Assembly: GCA_945861625.1 (NCBI GenBank)
Contig: CAMAVI010000001.1
Coordinates: 17,944 to 81,943 of the forward strand
Source: Candidatus Sulfopaludibacter sp. SbA3
GTDB taxonomy: Bacteria > Acidobacteriota > Terriglobia > Bryobacterales > Bryobacteraceae
Direction of reading: 5' to 3'
Length of the DNA stretch: 64,000 bases
Position 1 is the first letter of the stretch, and the number at the start of each line of letters is the position of its first letter. The position numbers and the translations under genes are program-made. The notes below the pieces were generated by a model, which searched no databases, was not told where the DNA came from, and worked only from the letters and a program-made list of their open reading frames with translations. Shown piece after piece: positions 32,539-42,043 of the stretch.

Positions 32539-34899
32539 ATGACGACCAAACTATTCGTATTGTTTCTTGCCCTGCCGTTTCTAGCTTTGAACGCGGCGAA
32601 GGCGATTGCGGCTGATGCTCCGTTCGTGAGCGGAACCGTAAAAGATCCCCAAGACCGCCCCGTGCCGGGAGCCGTCGTTACACTGCATTCCCGTTCCAGC
32701 CGCGCGGTTGCCACGGCCACCAGCGACACCCAAGGCTTGTATCGTTTCTCTGTTGTGGTTCCGGGCGGCTACGTGCTGCGCGCGGAGGCGGCCGGCTTTG
32801 CGGTGTATCTCGCGGAAAACCTGCGCGTGGATGCATCCGTGAATCAGGACATCGTCTTGCAGATTGCGGGTCTGCACGAACAGATTGTTGTTACGGCCGT
32901 GGGGACGCCGCAGGCGCCTGATGAAATTTCGAAATCCATTACCGCGATCGACCGGGCGGAGGTGGAGCGGAGAGATGTGTTTTCGCTCTCCAGGGTGGTT
33001 GAGCTCGCGCCGGGAGTGCGCACCCAAAGCCTCGGAGGACCCGGCGCGCTCACCAACATTCGCATCCGCGGTTTGCGGACTCAGGATACGGCGGTGTTGA
33101 TCGACGGACTTCGGCTGCGCGACCCCGGTGCGATTCAAGGCGATGCATCCGGGCTGATCCCGGACCTGCTGTTCACCAACGCCAGCCGCGTGGAGGTGCT
33201 GAACGGCGCGGGCTCGTCGCTCTATGGCACGAACGCAACCGGGGGCGTTGTGAACATCCTGACCGACGAAGGCGGCGGACGGACGCGCGGCAGCGTGCTC
33301 GCGGAAGGCGGTTCTCTCGGCAGCATGCGCGGGCGAGCGCAAGTCGCCGGCGCCGGGTTGGGCGAGCGCCTGCAATACAGCGCCGGCCTGGCCTACATCA
33401 ATGTCATCCGCGGGGTGGATGGCGACGACCCGTTCCGCAATACGAGCGCGCAGGGACGCGCGGCGTATCGCATCACGGATTCGACCATCGTCCGGGCGCG
33501 CCTGTTTACGGCGGATTCCTTCGCGGGCGTGAACTCCGGCCCACTGCAGGCTGGAACCCTGCCGGCGAGCGGGATCATAGCGGCCGTACCGTTTGCTACT
33601 TTCCGGTCCGATGTCAACGATCCCGATAGTACGCGGGCCGCGCGCTTCCTGAGCGGCGCGATCGGGCTGGACGGGCGTCCCACCGCGAGACTGAACTATT
33701 CGCTGACCTACCAAACGCTGGTGTCGAGCCGGCGCTACGGCAATGGGTCCGCGGGCCAAGGCTTTCAGCCCTTCGGAAACCAGCGCACGCTGTATAACGG
33801 CCGCATCCAGACGGTTAATGGCGAGATGCGCTACCAGGTTACGCGTGGCAATCTGCTGACCGGCGGCTACGAATTTGAACACGAACAGTACGCCTTCAAT
33901 TTCGCGGACCGCGGCGATCCGGCCGCTGCTTCCGCCGTCAGGGCCACGCAGCGGAGCCACGCGCTCTTCGTGCAGGACCAGGCGCGCTGGCTGGACGGCC
34001 GCCTGATTGTGACGGGAGCGTTCCGCGCGCAGTCATTCGCGCTGGACCGTCCGGCATTGAGTCCCGCGGCTTCCGCGCCATTTCAGAATGCGGCGTTTCC
34101 CTCGCCTCCAGCCGCTTACACGGGTGACGGCTCGGCGGCGTACTTGATTCGCCGGACCGGCACCAAGTTCCGCGCGCATGTGGGGCGCGGCTACCGCGCG
34201 CCGTCTCTCTATGAACGCTTTGGAAGCGGGTTTGGCTCGTTCTTTGGTTACTCCGCCTATGGCGACCCCCGTTTGGAGCCGGAGCGCACGATTACCTTCG
34301 ATGCAGGGATCGAGCAGACGTTTGCGCGAGGAAAGGCGCGGGCGTCAGCGACCTATTTCTATGCCCGCCTGCAGCGTGTGATTGCGTTCGCGACACTCCC
34401 CGGCGCCGATCCCTACGGAAGGTTCTTCGGTTATTTCAATTCGCGGGGTGGGTTGTCGCGCGGCGTGGAACTCAGCGGTAAAGCGTCCCCACTGCGGGTT
34501 CTGGATGTGTCGGCTGCCTATACCTTTGTGAACGCCGCGGAGCGCGCGCCGATTGTGGGTGACGTTCTGCGCACCTTCGTGATCCCTCGTCATCAGTATT
34601 CCGCCGCGGCCACCTGGCGCGCCGGTTCGCGGATGGTCTTCACGCTGGACACGCTGGTTTCCGGAGATTACCTGGCACCGGTGTTCCCCGATTTCGTGCG
34701 CGCCTTTTCCACGCGCGTGTACCGTTTTGATGGAATGAGGCGGGTGAACGCCGGGGCCAGCTACCGTCTCCCTCTGGGTGAATTCCGCGCCGCCCGGTTT
34801 TTCGTGCGCGCTGAAAACCTGACGGGGCAGGATTATTTTGAGGCCGGGTACCGGACTCCGGGCCGTACCGCGAACGGCGGAATCCAATTTGAATTCTAG
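32539..34899 (+). CDS. TonB-dependent receptor, BtuB-like, with N-terminal carboxypeptidase-regulatory-like domain
   Basis: KDPQDRPVPGAVVTLHSRSS, plug domain IRGLRTQDTAVLIDGLRLRD and NATGGVVNILTDEG; downstream of cobalamin riboswitch. Confidence 0.92.
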   Translation: MTTKLFVLFLALPFLALNAAKAIAADAPFVSGTVKDPQDRPVPGAVVTLHSRSSRAVATATSDTQGLYRFSVVVPGGYVLRAEAAGFAVYLAENLRVDASVNQDIVLQIAGLHEQIVVTAVGTPQAPDEISKSITAIDRAEVERRDVFSLSRVVELAPGVRTQSLGGPGALTNIRIRGLRTQDTAVLIDGLRLRDPGAIQGDASGLIPDLLFTNASRVEVLNGAGSSLYGTNATGGVVNILTDEGGGRTRGSVLAEGGSLGSMRGRAQVAGAGLGERLQYSAGLAYINVIRGVDGDDPFRNTSAQGRAAYRITDSTIVRARLFTADSFAGVNSGPLQAGTLPASGIIAAVPFATFRSDVNDPDSTRAARFLSGAIGLDGRPTARLNYSLTYQTLVSSRRYGNGSAGQGFQPFGNQRTLYNGRIQTVNGEMRYQVTRGNLLTGGYEFEHEQYAFNFADRGDPAAASAVRATQRSHALFVQDQARWLDGRLIVTGAFRAQSFALDRPALSPAASAPFQNAAFPSPPAAYTGDGSAAYLIRRTGTKFRAHVGRGYRAPSLYERFGSGFGSFFGYSAYGDPRLEPERTITFDAGIEQTFARGKARASATYFYARLQRVIAFATLPGADPYGRFFGYFNSRGGLSRGVELSGKASPLRVLDVSAAYTFVNAAERAPIVGDVLRTFVIPRHQYSAAATWRAGSRMVFTLDTLVSGDYLAPVFPDFVRAFSTRVYRFDGMRRVNAGASYRLPLGEFRAARFFVRAENLTGQDYFEAGYRTPGRTANGGIQFEF

Positions 34900-34950
34900 T
34901 GCCCGCAGCGGGCTGCAAATCATGCGAGGATTAGAAAGAAGACCAATCTT

Positions 34951-35460
34951 ATGACCAAGCACTTTGCCATTACTCTGTTTTTCGCCGCCGCCAGTGTCGC
35001 CGCGGCCGCCGCCGTCAAAGTTGAATTGAAGGACGCCAAGGGGGTTCCCGTCGGCACCGCGAAAATCGCGCCTGCCGAAAAGGGCGGAGTCCTCATTCAC
35101 TTGAATCTCAAAGGGCTTCCCGTGGGTGAACATGCGGCTCACATCCATCAAGTGGCTAAGTGCGAGGGTCCTGACTTCGCCTCGGCGGGTCCGCACTTCA
35201 ATCCGGAAAAGAAACAGCATGGACTGGACAACGAGAATGGCCCCCACGCCGGAGACATGGCCAATTTCACCGTCGCCGGCAAGAAGGGCAAGGCCAGCGC
35301 GACTCTGGTGAATACGCGCGTGAAGCTCGACGAAGGCGACCACTCGCTGTTTTCCAACGGCGGAACGGCGCTGATGATTCACGCGGCCAAGGACGACATG
35401 CACACCGACCCGACGGGGAGTGCGGGTGCGCGCATTGCCTGCGGGACCATTACCAAGTAG
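34951..35460 (+). CDS. sodC: Cu/Zn superoxide dismutase family protein
   Basis: [33 protein letters not shown]...GDMANFTV...[28 protein letters not shown]. Confidence 0.93.
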   Translation: MTKHFAITLFFAAASVAAAAAVKVELKDAKGVPVGTAKIAPAEKGGVLIHLNLKGLPVGEHAAHIHQVAKCEGPDFASAGPHFNPEKKQHGLDNENGPHAGDMANFTVAGKKGKASATLVNTRVKLDEGDHSLFSNGGTALMIHAAKDDMHTDPTGSAGARIACGTITK

Positions 35461-35486
35461 ATCCGCTCCCTCACTCGTCGTTTTCC

Positions 35487-36227
35487 TTACCGGTCTTTCG
35501 GAACAGCCACGAAGCGGTAGCCAATCCCGCGCACGGTAACCAGGTGCCGTGGATTGGCTGGATCGTCTTCCAGATAACGCCGCAGCCGCACGATGAAGTT
35601 GTCGATGGCGCGCGTATCGGTATCCTGCCGCAGTCCCCACACTTCCTCGAGCATCGCCTTGCGCGAAGTGGCCTTGCCCTCGTGCTCGATCAAGTAGCGC
35701 AGGATACTGGCTTCCATGAGCGTGAGCGGATACGTCTTGCCCCCGGCGCGCAATTCCAGCAGGTCGAAATGCACCGACTTATCGCCGAAGACAAAGGATT
35801 CGCGGGGTTCGGGCTTCGGAGCCGCCTTGGAATGCAGCCACTGCTTGCGGCGCAGCAGCCCGCGGATGCGCGCGATCAAAATCGAGAGTTCGAACGGTTT
35901 CGGAAGATAGTCGTCGGCGCCGGCGGCGAAGCCTTCGAGGACGTCTTCCGGCCGTCCACGCGCCGTAAGAAGCAGTGTGGGAATGAACTGCCCGGCCTGC
36001 CGCAGTTCGGACACCACGGTGAAGCCGTCTTTGGCGGGCAGCATGACATCGAGAATGACCACGTCGAAGGCGGGCAGCGCTTGCGGGGACGGCGTGAGCA
36101 AGTCCAGCGCGGCTTCCCCGGTCTCGACCGTGTGCACTTGGTAGCCTTCGGCTTCCAGGTTGAAGCGCAACCCATCGGCAAGGTGTTGCTCGTCTTCGAC
36201 GATAAGAATCCGTTCCCGGCTGCTCAT
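35487..36227 (-). CDS. Response regulator, OmpR/PhoB-type winged helix
   Basis: ILIVEDEQHLADGL, VVILDVMLPAKDGF, C-terminal wHTH VRLRRYLEDDPANPRHLVTVRGIGYRF. Confidence 0.95.
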   Translation of the reverse strand: MSSRERILIVEDEQHLADGLRFNLEAEGYQVHTVETGEAALDLLTPSPQALPAFDVVILDVMLPAKDGFTVVSELRQAGQFIPTLLLTARGRPEDVLEGFAAGADDYLPKPFELSILIARIRGLLRRKQWLHSKAAPKPEPRESFVFGDKSVHFDLLELRAGGKTYPLTLMEASILRYLIEHEGKATSRKAMLEEVWGLRQDTDTRAIDNFIVRLRRYLEDDPANPRHLVTVRGIGYRFVAVPKDR

Positions 36228-36232
36228 GCAAT

Positions 36233-37126
36233 CTACTTGGAAATGGGGAGCTCCAGCACGAACGTGCTGCCGCGGCCATCGCCTTCGCTTTCGGCCCACG
36301 CCCGCCCGCCGTGCCGTTTGGCCACGGACCTCACGATGAACAAGCCCAGGCCGGTACCTTTGACGCGGGTCGCCAGCGGGCCTGGAATCCGGTAGAAGCG
36401 CTCGAACACCTGCTTCAGTTCCGACTTGGGAATGCCGGGGCCGTTATCCCGGACGCGCACCGCGATGAAGCGTCCGTCGATACATTCCGTCTCCACGTCC
36501 ACTTTGGCGTCTTTGCCGGCATACTTGACGGCGTTATCGATCAGGTTGGAAAGTGCGGCGCGTACTTCCTCTTCATCACCCTGCACGGTGATGGGCGGAC
36601 CCGGCTTGTACGTCAATGCCTCCACCGGAACGTGATAGAGGCGGCGCGCGCGCGCCAGGCACTCTTCGATGATGCGCCCAAAATCAATGGGAGCCACGTG
36701 CAGCGCACGCTTGGCATGGCCCGCGTGGCCGGTGCGCAGAATCTGCTCAATGGTGCCGAGCAGCCGGTCACTATCGTCGAGCATCGTGCGGTAAAATTCC
36801 TGGCGCTTGGGTTCGTCGACGCTGCGGCTCTGCAGAGTTTCCAGATACAGGCGAATGGATGCCACCGGAGTTTTCAATTCGTGGGTTACGGCGTTGATGA
36901 ACGCGTCGTGCTGTGCGTTGCGCCGGATCTCGCGGACCAGGAACGTTGTGTTGAGCACCACTCCCGCGATCACCACCAGAACTAGCACCACGCCGAAAAA
37001 CAGCAGCACCGGATTGCGCCAGCCGAGCAGCACCCAGCCGACGTAGAGCAGCAGCACGACCAGAATCACGCCCACGCCGAGCGAGATGAAGAATGCGATC
37101 GATTTCCGCCGCCCTCCGGCAACCAT
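36233..37126 (-). CDS. Sensor histidine kinase
   Basis: Two TM segments; FINAVTHELKTPVASIRLYLETL; GTGLGLFIVRSVAKRHGGRAWAES. Confidence 0.95.
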   Translation of the reverse strand: MVAGGRRKSIAFFISLGVGVILVVLLLYVGWVLLGWRNPVLLFFGVVLVLVVIAGVVLNTTFLVREIRRNAQHDAFINAVTHELKTPVASIRLYLETLQSRSVDEPKRQEFYRTMLDDSDRLLGTIEQILRTGHAGHAKRALHVAPIDFGRIIEECLARARRLYHVPVEALTYKPGPPITVQGDEEEVRAALSNLIDNAVKYAGKDAKVDVETECIDGRFIAVRVRDNGPGIPKSELKQVFERFYRIPGPLATRVKGTGLGLFIVRSVAKRHGGRAWAESEGDGRGSTFVLELPISK

Positions 37127-37161
37127 ACTCTTAGGGTAGCGGAAAATGCTAATTTGAACCC

Positions 37162-37659
37162 ATGATCATCAGCGCGGACACGCTTCGCACGCATCTCGCC
37201 TATACCACTTGGGCCACCAACCGGCTTCTGGAGTCCGCCGCGCAGCTTACTCCCGAGGAGCTTGCCCGCGACTTCGCGACCTCCGACAAGAGCGTGGTAG
37301 GCACTCTGGCGCACACGTTTGCCGCCGACCGCATTTGGATTTCACGCGTGAAGGGACGGACCCCGGCGCGCTTCATCACGCCGGAAGACCGCGACCTCGC
37401 CGTTCTGCAACGCGACTGGCCGGCAGTGCTGGCGGAGTGGAAGGAGTTTGCCGCCGGTTTGGCCGATGATTCGGCGCCGGCCGTCATTTCCTATCAGGAC
37501 ACGAAGGGGAACTCTTACTCATCCCCGCTGTGGCAGATCGTGCTGCATGTGGTGAATCACGGCACGCATCACCGGGGCCAGGTATCCGGTTTTCTACGCG
37601 CGCTGGGCAAAGTCCCGCCGCCGCTGGACCTGATCGCGTACTATCGCGAATTAGCCTAA
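37162..37659 (+). CDS. DinB family protein
   Basis: TTWATNRLLESAAQLTPEEL...GTLAHTFAADRIWISRV...LHVVNHGTHHRGQVSGFLRALG metal-binding His pattern. Confidence 0.92.
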   Translation: MIISADTLRTHLAYTTWATNRLLESAAQLTPEELARDFATSDKSVVGTLAHTFAADRIWISRVKGRTPARFITPEDRDLAVLQRDWPAVLAEWKEFAAGLADDSAPAVISYQDTKGNSYSSPLWQIVLHVVNHGTHHRGQVSGFLRALGKVPPPLDLIAYYRELA

Positions 37660-37686
37660 CCGGGTGCACCTCACTTTTTTCCGCGC

Positions 37687-39585
37687 ATGCCCCGTATCAA
37701 TGGAAAGGACAGTGGAAAGGACCAGAAAGCGTCAGGGACTTTGCCGCCGGCAGGGTCCAAGAAGCGGGACCGCGCGTCCGTTGAGCACGGCGGCGCACGC
37801 GAAATTCAATTGTGGGGGGACCCATTTACTCGCGTCTTCCTTACGCTTGTTGTGCTGGCGGGACTAGCCTATACGGCGTTCAGCATGACGCCCTCGTCAT
37901 ACGGCCGCGTGCTGGCGGGAATTTTGGCGCCCGAAGCCGGGCCGGTCTTGGGCTCTGCGCGTCCCATCCGCAGCGATGAATGGGCGATTTTAACGCCTCA
38001 GGTGCAAGCCGCGGTGCGAAATCGTTTTCAGCGGTTTAATGAGACGTCGTTCTATCGCGAGGATCAGCGAAACTACTTTATGCCGCCGCTCCGGGATTGG
38101 GGATTGTTCTTCAGACCGGCATCATGGCTCTTTTTTGTCACGCCGCCAGCCACGGCCTATTCTGCGTACTGGGCGTTTTTCATGTGCCTCTTTGTTTCCG
38201 GCTACTACCTTCTGTTCCTGGAACTCGGGGTGGCGACGATGGTTGCGGGAGCAGGCAGTCTCGCCATTTTCTTCAGCGGCTTCTCTCAGTTTTGGTGGAC
38301 CACCAATGGACCAATTCTGGCGGGATTGCCGTGGGTCGCGTGGGTGATTCTCCGGCCCTTCCGGCTGATCACCAAGACTCTGCTTCTCACCTGGATGTTC
38401 ACGGCTTGGGCGATGGCGATGCCCTACGTACCCCTGTTGCTGGATACCGCTTGGGTGATTCCGGTGATTGTGCTCGCCTTCCGGCCCGGGCTTGCCCTTT
38501 CCCGCCGCGAACTGGCGGCTGCCGGAATCGCGGGTCTGGCGGCCAGCGCCATCCTGTATGGGTACTTCTCAGACGTGGTCGCGATCATGCGGAACACTGT
38601 GTATCCAGGGCAACGAATCTCGCCACCTGGGAACGTGCCCCTTGCCATCTGGGCTTCGCAGATGTTCCCGTTTCTCACATTCGATGTCAGTACCTATGAC
38701 ACTTTCAACCCCGAATGGAACATCTGCGAGGCCGGCGCAGTGGGTACCTACTTTCCATTCCTCACAATGTGTTTGCTCCGCTACTCGCAACTGCGGGATG
38801 ACCGCCATCGAGACATCCGGAGAGCACTGTCGATTCTTGGCGCAGCCTTTGTCTTGGCGACTGTCTGGGAGATTGCGCCCGCTCCCCATTGGCTGGGGCG
38901 GATACTTTTGTGGGACCACGCCGGTTCGCAGCGGCTCCTGTTTTTTTCGGGAGTCCTGCTTACGATTGCCAGTCTGATCTTGTGGAAACGGGATTTGCTG
39001 GAAGTCTCCTGGCGCCGCGCCGCTCTGTTCCTGTTGATCGGCCCCGTGGCGGGCCTAGCCCTCAAGCCGCTGGTCTTTGGTGAAAACCGTGTGGATTACC
39101 ACCCCGATTTCTGGATCATTGCGATTACCGCAGCAGCCGCTGTGGCGCTGTGGGCGATTCCGTTCCAACTGAGGGTGCCGCTACTGGCGGCGTTGGCGGT
39201 GGGGATCAACATTTATGGATTTGGACGGTTCAATCCACTTCAGTCCGCCGTGCCTATTTTTAAGATTCCGGAAACACCCGTTATGGTGGCCTTGCGCCAA
39301 AAAGTGAAGGCATCTCCAGGAGGGGACCTGGTACAGCCAGGTTTTGCGGGCTCTGTGCTGAACGGGTTGGGATTCCGCTCCGTCTCGCATACGCTGGTAA
39401 GCCCGCAGATGGCGACCTTCCGCAAGTATTTTCCCGCCATGGATGCTTCCCAATTCAATCAGGTGTTTAACCGCTCCGCCAGTATCCAACTGTCCGATTC
39501 CGCCGTCCCGCGTTCGATACTAGGGGACGTGATTGAGGTTCCCATCACAGCTTTTGCACCCGGGCCGCGCGCTGTGGGCAAGTAA
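37687..39585 (+). CDS. Large integral membrane protein of unknown function
   Basis: 632 aa, many TM segments, GSARPIRSDEWAILTPQVQ motif shared by large bacterial membrane proteins of the YfhO/glycosyltransferase-like type. Confidence 0.75.
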   Translation: MPRINGKDSGKDQKASGTLPPAGSKKRDRASVEHGGAREIQLWGDPFTRVFLTLVVLAGLAYTAFSMTPSSYGRVLAGILAPEAGPVLGSARPIRSDEWAILTPQVQAAVRNRFQRFNETSFYREDQRNYFMPPLRDWGLFFRPASWLFFVTPPATAYSAYWAFFMCLFVSGYYLLFLELGVATMVAGAGSLAIFFSGFSQFWWTTNGPILAGLPWVAWVILRPFRLITKTLLLTWMFTAWAMAMPYVPLLLDTAWVIPVIVLAFRPGLALSRRELAAAGIAGLAASAILYGYFSDVVAIMRNTVYPGQRISPPGNVPLAIWASQMFPFLTFDVSTYDTFNPEWNICEAGAVGTYFPFLTMCLLRYSQLRDDRHRDIRRALSILGAAFVLATVWEIAPAPHWLGRILLWDHAGSQRLLFFSGVLLTIASLILWKRDLLEVSWRRAALFLLIGPVAGLALKPLVFGENRVDYHPDFWIIAITAAAAVALWAIPFQLRVPLLAALAVGINIYGFGRFNPLQSAVPIFKIPETPVMVALRQKVKASPGGDLVQPGFAGSVLNGLGFRSVSHTLVSPQMATFRKYFPAMDASQFNQVFNRSASIQLSDSAVPRSILGDVIEVPITAFAPGPRAVGK

Positions 39586-39745
39586 CTCACGCTGATCCAT
39601 GCAGCCGGCGCCGCTATGCCACGCGGGCCGGCTCGCGGCGCGATCCGGCTCACGTTTTCAACCAAGGAGGGACTATACTTGTGCCTGTCCAGGGGACAGG
39701 CGGAATGGAACCCCGACTTTATCCGAAGAGAAGAGGAGATACGAT

Positions 39746-40243
39746 TTGACACCAAGGTGCGCGGTTGCGGTGTTGGTCTTGTTCTGTCTTGTTCAGGCCG
39801 ACGTGCAGGCGGAGACAAGGCCACTGGAATTGAAGTGGGGCGAACTCGCACCCACCGTTCAGGGCCATTCGGTGGAGTTGACCCTCACTGGAGGCGCTAA
39901 AATAACTGGCGATGTAGCAGCGATCCGGGATGATGCGATGGTATTGGATGTGAAGAAGACGTCCGATGCCAAGGCGTATCCCAGAGGAAATGCGTCGGTT
40001 CCGCGAAGCTCCGTTCAACTGGTGAAGCTAAAGCGATCGGGAGGTTGGGGTAAAACACTAGGTACCACGCTGGGAGTACTGAGCGGGGTAACGGTGGGAG
40101 GCTATATCGCCGGAACAACCCAGAACGATGCCGGTCCGGGAATTGCAGTGTTCCTCATTGTAGCCGGAGCGATGTCGGTCGGCGGGTATCTTTTGGGAAG
40201 GCAAGCCGATCAGCAGTCGACCACAATCCGGGTAGTGCCTTAG
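39746..40243 (+). CDS. Hypothetical secreted/membrane protein
   Basis: TTG start at 39746 after gaagaggaga ribosome site; CAVAVLVLFCLVQADVQAE signal; glycine-rich TM segments. Confidence 0.6.
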   Translation: MTPRCAVAVLVLFCLVQADVQAETRPLELKWGELAPTVQGHSVELTLTGGAKITGDVAAIRDDAMVLDVKKTSDAKAYPRGNASVPRSSVQLVKLKRSGGWGKTLGTTLGVLSGVTVGGYIAGTTQNDAGPGIAVFLIVAGAMSVGGYLLGRQADQQSTTIRVVP

Positions 40244-40280
40244 CCGGCGGAATTCGCGGGCAGGGCTTGGACCCAGGCTT

Positions 40281-40339
40281 GCTTACGCGGCCTTCTGCTC
40301 GGCGAGTTGCGAATCCAGCTTGGCGACGCGGACGCCCCA
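40281..40339. repeat. Direct repeat copy 1 (59 bp), detached copy of the desaturase 3' end
   Basis: gcttacgcggccttctgctcggcgagttgcgaatccagcttggcgacgcggacgcccca; 58/59 identical to 41100-41158. Confidence 0.95.
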
Positions 40340-40382
40340 GAATCGGGCCCTGGCAGTATCAGCGCGATCGAAGAGGATCGGG

Positions 40383-40712
40383 CTATTCGTAAGGGATGTC
40401 CACTTCGGCGTAGCTACCAGGGATTGCGGTGTTCACGGCCAAGACCACCTGACCGATGTGAGATTTGATTACGCTCCAGCGGCCTTTTCCGAGGACAACG
40501 ATGGCGATATTCCGGCCCGCAAGATTTTTTTGGTAACCGATGTTCTTGTCAGTCGTCACCAGGACTTCAAAGCCCGCGGCTTCCGCTTGGGCTAACAATT
40601 CTCCGTTTTCTAGTTCCGCCCAACCACGGGAGCGGGCTTCGGTAACCGTGTGTTGGTCGATCAGAAAACGAGCCAGAGTACGTGGCGTACCGTTATCGAA
40701 TAGAACCAGCAT
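40383..40712 (-). CDS. DUF5615/PIN-like putative toxin
   Basis: MLVLFDNGTPRTLARFLI...ELLAQAEAAGFEVLVTTDKNIGYQKNLAGRNIAIVVL. Confidence 0.82.
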   Translation of the reverse strand: MLVLFDNGTPRTLARFLIDQHTVTEARSRGWAELENGELLAQAEAAGFEVLVTTDKNIGYQKNLAGRNIAIVVLGKGRWSVIKSHIGQVVLAVNTAIPGSYAEVDIPYE

Positions 40713-40946
40713 CTACCGATGGGTTGCGACAGGCGCCTCGGCACTGCGCGCCGCAAATCGCAACACGGCCTCAACCTGCTCACGAGTGACGCCGAATTCC
40801 TGGGTGAGTTCTTCGATGGTCATATCCTGAAGGTTCTCGAAAACCGCCGAAACGGGCGTGCGTGTCCCGCGAAATACCACCGCGCCGCTGCGCTTCCCGG
40901 GAACGCTCTCCACGGCGGAGCATAGCGACCAATCCAAGCTTGCCAT
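40713..40946 (-). CDS. DUF433 domain protein, putative antitoxin
   Basis: KRSGAVVFRGTRTPVSAVFENLQDMTIEELTQEFGVTREQVEAVLRFAARS; abuts the DUF5615 gene. Confidence 0.82.
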   Translation of the reverse strand: MASLDWSLCSAVESVPGKRSGAVVFRGTRTPVSAVFENLQDMTIEELTQEFGVTREQVEAVLRFAARSAEAPVATHR

Positions 40947-41099
40947 AAGAGAAACCTCCCTTCTTAGAGTACATGCACAACCTGAACAGTGGCGCGGGTT
41001 GGGGATCGTCACTGGCGATCGTACTTGTTCCAGAGTTCAGGTTGAATGGCCGAGTCATACGCTGAACGGACCACCGTGTGCGGGATTTCCGCCCCGCGC

Positions 41100-41158
41100 G
41101 CTTACGCGGCCTTCTGCTCGACGAGTTGCGAATCCAGCTTGGCGACGCGGACGCCCCA
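41100..41158. repeat. Direct repeat copy 2 (59 bp), 3' end of the intact desaturase gene
   Basis: 58/59 identical to 40281-40339; encodes WGVRVAKLDSQLVEQKAA* on minus strand. Confidence 0.95.
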
Positions 41159-41995
41159 AACCAATCCCACGGCGCGGAGCAGTTTCAGGGTGATCCAGGA
41201 GATGTCGAACTCCCACCAGGCGAGGCCGTGGCGAGCGGAAGTTTGATGCGCGTGGTGGTTGTTGTGCCAGCCTTCGCCGAAAGTCAGCACGCCCAGGATG
41301 AAGCTGTTGCGCGAGTCGTCCTCGGTGTCAAAGCGGCGGCGCCCGAACATGTGGGTGGCGGAGTTGATCAGCCACGTCACGTGCAATCCGTAGGTGATGC
41401 GCAGGCAGAAGCCCCACAGAAACATGGGCCAGCCGCCGAAAGCGAACAGCAGTACGCCGGTCAGGGTCACGGGAACCCAGTGATACGAGTTCAGCCACCA
41501 GTAGAACTTGTGCTTGGCCAGGTCCGGAGCGTACTTCGCCATAAACTTGCTGTCACTGTGGTGCGTTTCGCCGAAGATAATCCAACCCATGTGCGCCCAG
41601 AATCCGCCTTGCAGGCGCGGGGAATGCGGGTCGCCCGGTTGGTCGGATTTGGTGTGATGAATGCGGTGCGTACCCACCCAGAACATCGGGCCGCCTTCCA
41701 GAGTGAGCGTGCCGCACACGGCCAGGAAGTATTGCATCCACAGAGGGCATTGGTAGGACTGGTGCGTGTGCAGCCGGTGATAGCCGAGGCTGATGCCCCA
41801 ACCCACGGCCACCCAGTGCAGCGCCAATGCCACCCAAAAGGCCGGCCAAGTGAAGTTGAAGAAGGCCGCGATCGCTCCAATGTGAAGAAAAATAAGGACG
41901 ATAGTGGTGGAATTGATCTTCCGGCCGTTAGGGAGGGGGATAGGCGTGCTCACGTTTTCTCCAAAGTCAAGCGTACCTGAGAACCGGCGCACCAA
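41102..41995 (-). CDS. Acyl-CoA/fatty acid desaturase
   Basis: GYHRLHTHQSYQ, GTHRIHHTKSDQPGDPHSP, GEGWHNNHHAHQTSARHG His boxes; exact start uncertain (VSTPIPLP also possible). Confidence 0.93.
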   Translation of the reverse strand: MVRRFSGTLDFGENVSTPIPLPNGRKINSTTIVLIFLHIGAIAAFFNFTWPAFWVALALHWVAVGWGISLGYHRLHTHQSYQCPLWMQYFLAVCGTLTLEGGPMFWVGTHRIHHTKSDQPGDPHSPRLQGGFWAHMGWIIFGETHHSDSKFMAKYAPDLAKHKFYWWLNSYHWVPVTLTGVLLFAFGGWPMFLWGFCLRITYGLHVTWLINSATHMFGRRRFDTEDDSRNSFILGVLTFGEGWHNNHHAHQTSARHGLAWWEFDISWITLKLLRAVGLVWGVRVAKLDSQLVEQKAA

Positions 41996-42043
41996 TTGTA
42001 AGAGTTGTGTAATATCGGGCTTGCTTTCAGGTGGATACGTAGA

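Noticed and set aside
32581-33960. 459-aa minus-strand ORF inside the BtuB-like receptor
   Set aside because: Antisense shadow of a clear TonB receptor; compositionally abnormal
34345-35640. 431-aa minus-strand ORF spanning the receptor 3' end and sodC
   Set aside because: Antisense to two well-supported genes; no recognisable motifs
40281-41158. 59-bp repeats as integron attC (59-base elements)
   Set aside because: Length match only: the repeats are direct coding copies of a desaturase tail, lack GTTRRRY core sites and attC-like imperfect palindromes, and no integron integrase is visible
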